This document shows positions 7,416 through 14,459 of a stretch of DNA of 17,255 nucleotides, one piece after another. A program made the translations under genes and the position numbers. The stretch is taken from positions 1 through 17,255 of the forward strand of contig JAGTUY010000422.1 in NCBI GenBank assembly GCA_018224455.1, given 5' to 3'. Each line of letters starts with the position of its first letter. Positions within the stretch are counted from its first letter, which is position 1. The notes under the pieces are model-generated. The model was not told the DNA's origin. It did not search any database and was given only the letters and a program-made list of their open reading frames with translations. The DNA is from Desulfosarcina sp. (GTDB lineage: Bacteria > Desulfobacterota > Desulfobacteria > Desulfobacterales > Desulfosarcinaceae).

Positions 7416-8195
7416 TCACACTGCCCGGTAGGTCTGTTCGACAATTTCACTGCCATACTTTCTTTCAAGACGCCGGACGATAAAATGACCCCGCGCCATA
7501 TCCTGAAAATGATCGACAAACAGGGTATTGACAAGAGCTCCGCCCGCAGCTCCGATTGCCGGGACGGCCTGTGCGGCGGCTTTTTCCGACACCTGGATGC
7601 TGAAGCGCTCCGCGATTTGAATGATCAGGCGAACAAGGGCGGGGGCACTCTCTTCAACAAGACCTTTTTCGGCAATATATTCGGCAGCTTTTGTGACCGA
7701 TTGCGCCAGGGCTGCGCGAACTGCAAAGTATCCCGATTCAGACGCATCGTCGTTCATGTTCGGTCCACCTAAAGCGAATACTTCAATGCAGGCTATTTTG
7801 GCGCCAATGGTATTGATCGTCTCCGCTTCGCTTCGGGCGATATCGGCGATGGAACGCAACATGATGGTCGTCGATATGGGCAGCTCGATGGCCAGTGCGG
7901 GCAGTCCAAAGAAGCCCCCGATGCCACCGGTTGTGGCCACGGCCAGTTTATGCCAGGTCGTCGAGGCTGCTTCACCGGGCGAATCTTGCATGGTGAGAAC
8001 AGCGGCATGGATCGCCTTGGACAGAGCCGTTCGGGTCATTTCACCGATTTTCGCACTCCATTTTTCGGGCAGCAGCGCAAACCCTTTTTCAATCGGCAAC
8101 CCCAGAAAATGGGTGATCTTGGCGGCAAGGCCCGGATTTTCCAGCAGCCGCTTCGCTTTTATCAGATCATTGAGATCGTTTTGATGCATTGTCAT
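7416..8195 (-). CDS. EcsC family protein
   Basis: The 259-residue product matches the EcsC family in layout. It has an amphipathic N-terminal region, then a glycine-rich segment (ATTGGIGGFFGLPALAIELP) followed by TTIMLRSIADIARSEAE. Later comes a small-residue-rich segment (AAAQAVPAIGAAGGALVNTL) and a C-terminal block with DHFQDMARGHFIVRRLERKYG. The family is named after B. subtilis EcsC, encoded beside an ABC transporter, but its biochemical role is unclear. No transporter genes lie nearby here, so the link to Ecs transport should not be carried over. The hydrophobic glycine-rich stretches suggest membrane association. The start ATG 8195 has a GGA box about nine bases upstream; a second ATG two codons later is an alternative. 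Confidence 0.85.
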   Translation of the reverse strand: MTMHQNDLNDLIKAKRLLENPGLAAKITHFLGLPIEKGFALLPEKWSAKIGEMTRTALSKAIHAAVLTMQDSPGEAASTTWHKLAVATTGGIGGFFGLPALAIELPISTTIMLRSIADIARSEAETINTIGAKIACIEVFALGGPNMNDDASESGYFAVRAALAQSVTKAAEYIAEKGLVEESAPALVRLIIQIAERFSIQVSEKAAAQAVPAIGAAGGALVNTLFVDHFQDMARGHFIVRRLERKYGSEIVEQTYRAV

Positions 8196-8261
8196 GCTTG
8201 TTTCCAGAAAAGGGCTGCCCGGAGACGCGACTTTTTATGATGTCATCAAGCTTGCCTGGAT

Positions 8262-8275
8262 TTGGTTTTAACCAA
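8262..8275. repeat. Short inverted repeat upstream of the EcsC gene
   Basis: TTGGTT (8262-8267) and AACCAA (8270-8275) form a 6-2-6 inverted repeat, 66 bases upstream of the EcsC start and within the 112-base gap after the deaminase gene. Its size and place would suit an operator. It is short enough to arise by chance, and no second copy was noticed. Confidence 0.2.
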
Positions 8276-8307
8276 CGGCGCGGTTCGCAGTCGATGACGA
8301 AGCCGTC

Positions 8308-10059
8308 CTATTCTATCACCCAATCAACCGTCCCGCCGTCCTTAAAGTTGACCAGCCCTTCCTCGCAGATTCGCAGAAAGGGAATGGCCGCGCCTGTCAG
8401 GGTGATCAGTGTCAGCAGCGGGTCGGGAAACGATACACCCAGGTCCGTCGCGGCCTGCTGGATTGTTTTCAGCCGGGAAACGAGCTCCTCCAGCGGCAGT
8501 TCGGAGATCAGTCCGAAAACGGGCATGGCAAGTTCGGCGACGACGCGTCCGGCGTTGCAAACGACCGCCCCGCCATGCATTTCACGAATACGGTTGACGC
8601 ACAGAGCCATCTCCGTCTCGTCAGTCCCCACGACGATGACGCAGGAGGTATCCCATGCCGCACTGCAGGCCATGGCACCTGACTTAAGGCCGAACCCCTT
8701 GATCAGTCCGGTGAAACATTTGCCGGGAACGTTCGCACGGTCGATTGCCGCAACTTTCGCCAGATCATTGGCACTGTCCGTCTTGATTTCGCCCCCCGTG
8801 ACCGGAAGATCCAGCCGCACCTCCCGGGTCACCAGGTCCGTCACCATCTCGATAACCCGACACGCGGCCGTGTCACCGTCACCATTGAAAGGCAGGCCAA
8901 AATCGGACGGCTCGACTGTTTTCGGAATTCGAACCGTGTCCAGGCTTCCGGCGGCAAAGGCGTGTTGGCGGGGCGCCACTTCAAGCGATCCATCCCGTGC
9001 GATGATGCGGCCGCTGCTGACCACAACCATCGCCTGGATGGTTTGCGGGTCGGGAATCAGAACCAGGTCGGCGGTTTTGCCGGGAGCGATGCCGCCGATG
9101 CGGTCGTCCAGACCAAAATGTTCGGCCACGTTAAGGGTCGCCATCTGCACCGCGGTAACCGGGTCGAATCCGCAGTCGATGGCTTTCTGGACGAGATATT
9201 CCATGTACCCCATCTCTATCAGGTCCGCGGGCGATATACCGTCCGTGGTCAAAATCAGCCGCCGGGTGTCTGCGACCATGTCCTTGATCTTTGCAATCTC
9301 AGCAAGGTCCCGCCGGATACTTCCCTCACGCACCATGACATAGATGCCCAGCCGGAGGCGGTCCAGCACTTCTTCGGCCTTGATGGGCTCATGGCAGGAG
9401 GAGACCCCGCAGGCCGCATAGGCCTGAAGCTTGTTTCCTCTGGCCCCGGCGGAATGCCCCTCCAGCAGCTTTCGATGGACCGTGGTGTTGGCGAAGATCG
9501 GAAGAAACACCTCCGGGTTTTGCAGCACCGCCTGCCAATAGGATTCGCCCAGGCCGACGACCTCATCCCGTGTCAGCAGTGTTTCCAGATCCGCCAGATC
9601 GATTCCCATAGCGGCCCGGCTGGTGGAGACCATGGCAGGCGCCGTTGCAAAGAACTTGATCGGCTGATCTTTCAGGGACGCTATAAAATCCAAGACACCG
9701 GCGATGCCGGCAACCGCATAGGGCTCCAGAGTCTCTGTGACGATGGTGGTGGTGCCGCCCCTGGCCGCATATTTCAAAAACTCGCCGGCGGTGAACGCCG
9801 AGGCCACATGCGCATGGCCATCGATGAACCCCGGTATGAGGGTGGCGCCGCCGGCGTCGATGACCGTTGTGCCGTCGCCGATGGCATACCCGACATCCGA
9901 ACCCATGCAGGCGATCCGCTCAGCGCAGGTGACTACCGACTGATTGTCCAGTATCTCACCGGTGTATACGTTCAGGAGCCTGGCATTGACCATGGCAAGA
10001 TCGCCGGGCGTCCGGCCCAGGGCCACATCGATCAGCTTTTTGGTTTGATTTTCGTTCAT
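8308..10059 (-). CDS. Adenine deaminase homologue with altered active-site motifs
   Basis: The 583-residue length and two-part layout fit adenine deaminase (adenine to hypoxanthine and ammonia, purine salvage). There is an amidohydrolase barrel with flanking beta-sandwich, then the adenine deaminase C-terminal domain (about 400-580, GFGLKSGAMACSAAWD, GGAVVCNAGRVVAELAMP). Likely metal ligands are present: H82 and H84 (FIDGHAHVAS), E172 (VVGLGE), H202, H223 and D273. However, several family signatures as I recall them differ: HVHIES is HAHVAS, DPHE after GTTT is ETLE, TDDRHP is TDGISP, and AHDSHN is AWDTSC. The metal centre looks intact but the substrate pocket has probably changed, so the activity may not be adenine deamination. 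AAAGGA lies 13 bases upstream of ATG 10059, which is rather far. The YdhR-like gene ends 28 bases upstream, so co-transcription is likely. Confidence 0.85.
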   Translation of the reverse strand: MNENQTKKLIDVALGRTPGDLAMVNARLLNVYTGEILDNQSVVTCAERIACMGSDVGYAIGDGTTVIDAGGATLIPGFIDGHAHVASAFTAGEFLKYAARGGTTTIVTETLEPYAVAGIAGVLDFIASLKDQPIKFFATAPAMVSTSRAAMGIDLADLETLLTRDEVVGLGESYWQAVLQNPEVFLPIFANTTVHRKLLEGHSAGARGNKLQAYAACGVSSCHEPIKAEEVLDRLRLGIYVMVREGSIRRDLAEIAKIKDMVADTRRLILTTDGISPADLIEMGYMEYLVQKAIDCGFDPVTAVQMATLNVAEHFGLDDRIGGIAPGKTADLVLIPDPQTIQAMVVVSSGRIIARDGSLEVAPRQHAFAAGSLDTVRIPKTVEPSDFGLPFNGDGDTAACRVIEMVTDLVTREVRLDLPVTGGEIKTDSANDLAKVAAIDRANVPGKCFTGLIKGFGLKSGAMACSAAWDTSCVIVVGTDETEMALCVNRIREMHGGAVVCNAGRVVAELAMPVFGLISELPLEELVSRLKTIQQAATDLGVSFPDPLLTLITLTGAAIPFLRICEEGLVNFKDGGTVDWVIE

Positions 10060-10087
10060 GATGGGTCATCATTCCTTTGCAGAAGAC

Positions 10088-10402
10088 CTATGGGGAGGAA
10101 ATGATCTCATTTGACACGTTGTCCACGACAACCGGAGTCTCAAGGTATTTCAGAACGGGCTCGGAGCCATATTTACCGCATACGAAGGCCCGCCATTCAT
10201 CGGTGTACAGACGATCTGCGTCTTCGCGCGATTGCCACAGGTAAACGCCGCCGGCAGTGTTGCCGTCCGGGAAAAGAAAGTAGTACTTGCGGATCAATCC
10301 GGGCAACCCCTGGTATTTGGGGGCCGTGCTTAAAAAGATCTCTCGGGCCTGTTGGCTTGAGATCGGTTGGGGAAGTCCAAATTCAACAATTACGGTAATC
10401 AT
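10088..10402 (-). CDS. YdhR-like small alpha-beta barrel protein (putative monooxygenase)
   Basis: The 104-residue product resembles the YdhR family, whose members are dimeric ferredoxin-like alpha-beta proteins related to antibiotic-biosynthesis-type monooxygenases. Visible family features are an N-terminal strand (MITVIVEFGL), the block LPGLIRKYYFLFPDGNTAGG, VYLWQSREDADRLYTDEW, and a C-terminal strand (VLKYLETPVVVDNV). No cofactor site is evident, and the in vivo reaction is unknown even for E. coli YdhR. ATG 10402 is chosen because AAAGGAG lies six bases upstream and the protein then has the usual family length; the open frame extends to 10504, overlapping the radical SAM gene. It lies between the radical SAM and adenine deaminase-like genes on the same strand, close enough to share a transcript. 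Confidence 0.75.
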   Translation of the reverse strand: MITVIVEFGLPQPISSQQAREIFLSTAPKYQGLPGLIRKYYFLFPDGNTAGGVYLWQSREDADRLYTDEWRAFVCGKYGSEPVLKYLETPVVVDNVSNEIISSP

Positions 10403-10500
10403 GCAAATCTCCTTTGTCCTGCTTTTCATCTCAATGGATCGGCGGTGGAAGGGATTGCCGTTTATCAGGTCTTGCAGGGAACCATGGCACCTCTTTCGTG

Positions 10501-11547
10501 TCATTTTTGCCGGGAGCCGGTCTTCAACCCATCATCGATAAGGTCAAGCACCGTCTGCTTCTCTTCGGGGAATTTATAACCCTCATAGCTGTGGGTGAAC
10601 AAAAGCTGCCCCCGACTGTTTTTCCAGGAGTTGCCGGCATGATCGAAACAGACCCGGCCGGTAACTGACAACGCCTGCATGGTCAGGCGCAATTCACGCA
10701 GCTGCTCCCCGGGAGTCAGCATCTCGGAGGTCTGCTCGGCCATCTCGCGGGCCATGGGGGTGCCGGGCCAGGGGCGAAAGGGGCGGGATCGGATGTAGTG
10801 CGGGTCGATCTCACTGAGCACGCGGGCCGTGTTTCTGGCATGATCCTGCCAGCGGGCTTTGCCGCCCAGACCGGGCATCCAGTATTCCGAGAGCTGGAAG
10901 CCCGCCGCCAGCGCCTTCCGGCCGCCTTTGATATGGATCTCGGCCGTGGCGCCTTTGTGGATTTTTTCAAGCACCGCATCATCCCCGCTTTCCAATCCCA
11001 CATGCAACCGGTCCAGGCCGGCCCGGCGAATGGCCTTGAGGTCATCCAGGGATTTCTGCACCAGGGTTTTGGATCGCGCATAGGTGGTGACCCGAACGAT
11101 GGAAGGGAATGTGCTGCGCAGATACCCCAGCACCTCAACCAACTGATCGGTTTTCATGATCAGGCTATTGGCGTCCTGCAGAAACACGGTTTTGCCGCCG
11201 GACAACAACCAGTGGTAAAGCATGGCAAAGCCCTGGTGGTGGTTCAGTTCGGGGGTTTTCCCGATCAGGGCCATGGCGGCATGGTGGGTCACCTCACCGT
11301 TTTGTCCCTGCTGCCGCGACAGCGCCGCGAGGTCGTCACGCATGGCCGCCATGGCATCGATATCCTGTTTGATTTCGGCAACCGGCCGCACCTGGAATTT
11401 CTCGGTTTTATACATGCCACAGAAGGTGCAGCGGTTCCAGGGGCAGTTGCGTGTCAAACGGACCAGCAGGGAATTGCTGCCACCCTCGCTGGGAGGCCGG
11501 TAAACGCCTGTTTCAAATTCGTATTTATCCAAAGCGGATTGAGTCAT
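10501..11547 (-). CDS. Radical SAM protein with a CX4CX2C cluster motif
   Basis: The 348-residue product carries a radical SAM barrel from about residue 25 to 260. The iron-sulphur cluster cysteines are C35, C40 and C43 in TRNCPWNRCTFCGMYK. This is four residues between the first two cysteines instead of the usual three; the codons confirm the spacing. Other barrel features are VFLQDANSLIM, TTYARSKTL, RLHVGLESGDDAVLEKIHKG (the SAM-binding strand region) and WMPGLGGK. The C-terminal part has PFRPWPGTPM and ends with a domain containing FDHAGNSWKN. I recall NCPWN-type homologues in anaerobes, often annotated only as radical SAM proteins; the reaction is unknown. No B12 domain is present. ATG 11547 has AGG seven bases upstream. 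It is followed by the YdhR-like gene after 98 bases. Confidence 0.88.
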   Translation of the reverse strand: MTQSALDKYEFETGVYRPPSEGGSNSLLVRLTRNCPWNRCTFCGMYKTEKFQVRPVAEIKQDIDAMAAMRDDLAALSRQQGQNGEVTHHAAMALIGKTPELNHHQGFAMLYHWLLSGGKTVFLQDANSLIMKTDQLVEVLGYLRSTFPSIVRVTTYARSKTLVQKSLDDLKAIRRAGLDRLHVGLESGDDAVLEKIHKGATAEIHIKGGRKALAAGFQLSEYWMPGLGGKARWQDHARNTARVLSEIDPHYIRSRPFRPWPGTPMAREMAEQTSEMLTPGEQLRELRLTMQALSVTGRVCFDHAGNSWKNSRGQLLFTHSYEGYKFPEEKQTVLDLIDDGLKTGSRQK

Positions 11548-11664
11548 TGTATTACCTTTTGCCCGGTTTCCATCGTTCAGTGCCGGCGTGCATGGAGCAG
11601 GGTCTTTCGATTACTGGTTTCTGGTTTGGGACTCACGGTTTACCGAACAGACATGACGGGTTCC

Positions 11665-12552
11665 TCAGACATCGAGGCGGAAGAATTCAATCGCGTTTTG
11701 ATTCAAAATCAGATCCAATTCGTCATCGTCCAGAGGCGAGTCCCGCAGCCACTTCAGTTCCCTGTCCCAGGCATAGGGGATATTGGGAAAATCAGATCCA
11801 TACATGATCCGGTCGAGCCTGTATTCCTTCAGGTCGATGCGTTCGTGAATGTGAAAATAGTCTGTCAGCACCATGGTCGTGTCAAGCCACAGATTGTCGT
11901 ATTTCTCGATCAGCGCTTTGTATTCACGCGTCTCGCTGAACCCGAGATGGGGTACGCAAAGAGCAAGCTTCGGGAAATTAGCCAGTACTCGCGCCAGTTT
12001 GTCGGCACTGCAGATCGTATAGGGATCACAGCGGTATACGGGACTTTTGGGTTCTTTTCCGAAATGAACCACCACGGGTTTATTATTGGACTGACAAACC
12101 TCGAATATGTGTTCGGTGTCGTCGGCATTGATGTCAAAGCATTGAACGTGGGCATGCAGCTTCAATCCGCCAAGTCCGGCGTCGAATGCTTCCTGCAAAA
12201 TCCTTCCGCCATTTTCCTCACCGGGGAAAACGGTCGCCAGTCCGGTAACCCGGTCGGGGTATTGGCGGCATTTTTCAGCCATGTAAGCATTGAGCTTTCC
12301 GGCGATTCCCGGGGCATGCGCATATTGAAGGGCAATGATGCGACCCACGCCATGGGACAACAGGAAATCAAATACCCGGGAGGTGGACAGTTGATAGCGA
12401 ATGTGCCAGGCGTTTTCATCGAACCATCGTCTGACGGCTTTAAACATGCCGTCGGGAAAGACATGCACATGCGCGTCGATGACCCTGGGGAAACCGGCCG
12501 GAATCGTGTGGCCTTCGAGGTCATCGAGCGAGGGAAGATGGGGTTTTAACAT
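11665..12552 (-). CDS. TIM-barrel amidohydrolase (Amidohydro_2 type)
   Basis: The 295-residue product matches the amidohydrolase 2 family. Metal-site motifs are H28 and H30 in VIDAHVHVFPDG, the strand GLKLHAHVQ, the histidine in KPVVVHFGKEP, VPHLGFSE, and the late aspartate in IMYGSDFPNIPY. Members include hydrolases and decarboxylases acting on varied small molecules. The substrate here cannot be predicted. GGGGAAGG lies eight bases upstream of ATG 12552. The first bases overlap the end of the protein-kinase stub by seven bases, an arrangement typical of translational coupling. The phosphoesterase and TatD genes lie further upstream on the same strand. The gene is followed by a 117-base gap before the radical SAM gene, with no obvious terminator. 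Confidence 0.88.
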   Translation of the reverse strand: MLKPHLPSLDDLEGHTIPAGFPRVIDAHVHVFPDGMFKAVRRWFDENAWHIRYQLSTSRVFDFLLSHGVGRIIALQYAHAPGIAGKLNAYMAEKCRQYPDRVTGLATVFPGEENGGRILQEAFDAGLGGLKLHAHVQCFDINADDTEHIFEVCQSNNKPVVVHFGKEPKSPVYRCDPYTICSADKLARVLANFPKLALCVPHLGFSETREYKALIEKYDNLWLDTTMVLTDYFHIHERIDLKEYRLDRIMYGSDFPNIPYAWDRELKWLRDSPLDDDELDLILNQNAIEFFRLDV

Positions 12553-12713
12553 GGTTGATACCTTCCCCTCAGCCCCTGTCGCGATACCGAATCAACCGGT
12601 TTCAGGATTTTCAGTGCGGCAATGCGCCCGGTAACCGGCTGGCGAACCTTGTAAACGACGCCCATGCCGCCTCGACCCAGCAAGCCGCATACTTTGAATC
12701 GACCGAGTTTCAT
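12546..12713 (-). pseudogene. Truncated Ser/Thr protein kinase: N-lobe stub of 55 codons
   Basis: From ATG 12713 to TAA 12546 the frame begins MKLGRFKVCGLLGRGGMGVV and continues with YKVRQPVTGRIAALKILKPV. This is the start of a Hanks-type bacterial Ser/Thr kinase: glycine loop G13-R-G15-G-M-G18 and the ATP-anchoring lysine K35 in AALKIL. The remaining 20 residues do not resemble a kinase C-helix, and no HRD or DFG motif follows, because the amidohydrolase gene begins there. The frame ends seven bases inside that gene. It lies 27 bases after the phosphoesterase stop and in the same frame as it, separated by a single TGA. The simplest view is the remains of a kinase gene deleted after the N-lobe. 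A small translated peptide used for coupling cannot be excluded. It is too short to be a working kinase. Confidence 0.65.
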
Positions 12714-12740
12714 CTGCCTGTAAAAACCCTTTCCGAACCA

Positions 12741-13472
12741 TCAAAGCAGCCGCTGGGCATACTGGTCGGGCATGCCTGCAGATTTAAACCTGGCCATGGC
12801 GGATTTGATATCATAGGCCACAAAACGGACGGTCAATTCCCAGGTGTCCGTATTCCAGAGCACGTATTTGGCCCGGTTGTCTCCGTCGCGGGGTTGGCCC
12901 ACCGCACCGATATTGATAATATGGTGCCTGGCCCGGTCCAGGATGTGATGTCCTTGTTCCAATGTGCAGCGTTTTACAAGACGGCCGTCCCAGCTGATCC
13001 GTTCCAGTTCATGGGTATGCCCGACGAAAGCCACCGCCTCGGCAAATCGTGAAAAGAGATCGGCCAGGTCGTCATCCTTGATTTCGTAAAGGTATCTGAA
13101 TGCGGAATCCGGCGGCAATCCGTGAACGAACAGACAGCCGTGCCGGATCAGAAACGGCGGCAGCTCACGAATATAGGCCACGGTCTCGTCGGAAACCAGC
13201 TCACAGGTGCGATGGAGGGCCTTACGCGATTGGGGGTTGAACCACTGGCGGTATTTGGCTTGCGCCACGGCCAGCTCATGGTTGCCTTGAACCGCCACGA
13301 TGCCTCTTTTGCGCAGCAGGGCCATGCAGGCTTCGGGTTCCGGGCCGTAACCCAGTGTGTCACCCAGTGAAATAATCTCGTCAACGCCGGGGCGCCGGCT
13401 GTCAATATCCTCGAGCACCCGGCGAAAAGCCTCAAGATTGGCATGAATATCAGATAATACGGCAATTTGCAT
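12741..13472 (-). CDS. Calcineurin-like metallophosphoesterase
   Basis: The 243-residue product has the full metallophosphoesterase motif set: D8 and H10 in AVLSDIHANLEA, D38 in SLGDTLGYGPEP, N64 and H65 in VQGNHE, H117 in LFVHGLPP, and H152/H154 in FVGHTHE. The size and the GDTLGYGP block fit the YfcE/PrpA-like group, which includes phosphodiesterases and protein phosphatases. ATG 13472 is chosen because the family starts right at this strand; the frame is open to GTG 13520. The ribosome binding site is weak, with AGG only two bases from the ATG. The next frame downstream is the kinase stub, so this enzyme may once have been paired with a Ser/Thr kinase, perhaps as its phosphatase. That link is an inference from context. 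Confidence 0.9.
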   Translation of the reverse strand: MQIAVLSDIHANLEAFRRVLEDIDSRRPGVDEIISLGDTLGYGPEPEACMALLRKRGIVAVQGNHELAVAQAKYRQWFNPQSRKALHRTCELVSDETVAYIRELPPFLIRHGCLFVHGLPPDSAFRYLYEIKDDDLADLFSRFAEAVAFVGHTHELERISWDGRLVKRCTLEQGHHILDRARHHIINIGAVGQPRDGDNRAKYVLWNTDTWELTVRFVAYDIKSAMARFKSAGMPDQYAQRLL

Positions 13473-13620
13473 AACCTGGAAGTTACCAGAAAACCGCAGC
13501 CAATGAAACTGAGAAATCACACATGAACGATCCGTACCCCTTTAATATCGCGGGGGAGGCCATCCCCATCCAGCCGGCCGCATCAATCAGGATGTTTTCA
13601 TATCCGTTTATCCCTGCGGC

Positions 13621-14385
13621 TTACCACAGGCCATACAAGCGCCTGGTATTTTCCGAAACCGCTTCGATCACCGCCTCTTCAGGGACATTTTTGATCTGCG
13701 CAATCGTCTGAATGGAAACCGACAGGTTGGCCGGTTCGTTGCGCATCGCCGGGATCGGTCCGAGCACCGGGCTGTCCGTTTCGACCAGCAGGCAGGCAAG
13801 GGGGAGCCGTTTGACCAGTTTCTGTTTCTGGCGGGAACGAATGACCGAAGGGGGAATCGAAAAAAAATATCCTGCTTCGACCGCCGGCAGCGCAGCACCG
13901 GCCTTGCCGTCAAAGGCATGCATCTGAACCCGGGCGGCGCTGTTTTCCAGCAGCAGGGCGATCGCATGGCGGCCGGCGGACCGCGAATGAATGTTCAACG
14001 GCAGATCCAGCGCTTTGGACAGTTCAACAAACCGTTTTAAAATTTCTCGCTGCAGCTCTTTTTGGGAATCTTCCTTGACGACCCAGTAATCCAGACCGAC
14101 CTCACCAATGGCAACCAGACCGGAGCGATTCATACGGATGAAGGCCGCCATCTCATCGGCCTGATCCAGATCGAGAATCGTCGGATAGAGTCCAACCGCC
14201 GCCTTGAGCATGGGGTAGGTCCTGGCCAGCGCCACATTTTTGCGGGCATCGGCGAGGTTTTCGCCGACAGCGACAATCGCCGCCACGCCGGCGCGACGCG
14301 CACGGGCAAGCACCTCGTCCCGGTCCGGGTCAAAGACAGGATCACAGATGTGGGCATGCACATCCACGAGTTGGGTGTCTGGCAT
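13621..14385 (-). CDS. TatD family metal-dependent hydrolase
   Basis: The 254-residue TIM-barrel product has the TatD metal-ligand set: H10 and H12 in LVDVHAHICD, E95 in AIGEVGLDYW, H133 in LNIHSRSAG, H156 in VQMHAFDGK, and D204 in LLVETDSP. TatD enzymes are magnesium-dependent DNA exonucleases or related hydrolases with a role in DNA repair. The usual GxHPH block reads GLYPTI here, as in some non-proteobacterial-type TatD homologues, so the substrate may differ. ATG 14385 is chosen because it directly precedes the first strand; an in-frame TTG at 14427 is possible, and neither has a strong ribosome binding site. It follows the helicase gene by 74 bases on the same strand and precedes the phosphoesterase by 148 bases. 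Confidence 0.88.
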   Translation of the reverse strand: MPDTQLVDVHAHICDPVFDPDRDEVLARARRAGVAAIVAVGENLADARKNVALARTYPMLKAAVGLYPTILDLDQADEMAAFIRMNRSGLVAIGEVGLDYWVVKEDSQKELQREILKRFVELSKALDLPLNIHSRSAGRHAIALLLENSAARVQMHAFDGKAGAALPAVEAGYFFSIPPSVIRSRQKQKLVKRLPLACLLVETDSPVLGPIPAMRNEPANLSVSIQTIAQIKNVPEEAVIEAVSENTRRLYGLW

Positions 14386-14459
14386 AGGCGATGATGTTGA
14401 CCGATCGATTAAAATAGGGGCAATCAAATCTTTGTATGAATATATCCCGCCCGGCGCGA

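Noticed and set aside
8189..10104. Two long plus-strand frames (8189-9343 and 8962-10104)
   Set aside because: Both are antisense to the adenine deaminase homologue and lack a domain or a sensible start context.
10798..12549. 583-codon plus-strand open frame
   Set aside because: It runs antisense across the radical SAM and amidohydrolase genes, both of which have clear family motifs. The plus-strand translation shows no recognisable domain and is a frame shadow of GC-rich codons.
13473..13620. In-frame open reading after the TatD stop (contains ENILIDAAGWMGMASPAILK)
   Set aside because: It follows the TatD stop in the same frame and looks mildly protein-like, but it matches no TatD C-terminus, has no ribosome binding site and ends shortly after. 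TatD is already full length.
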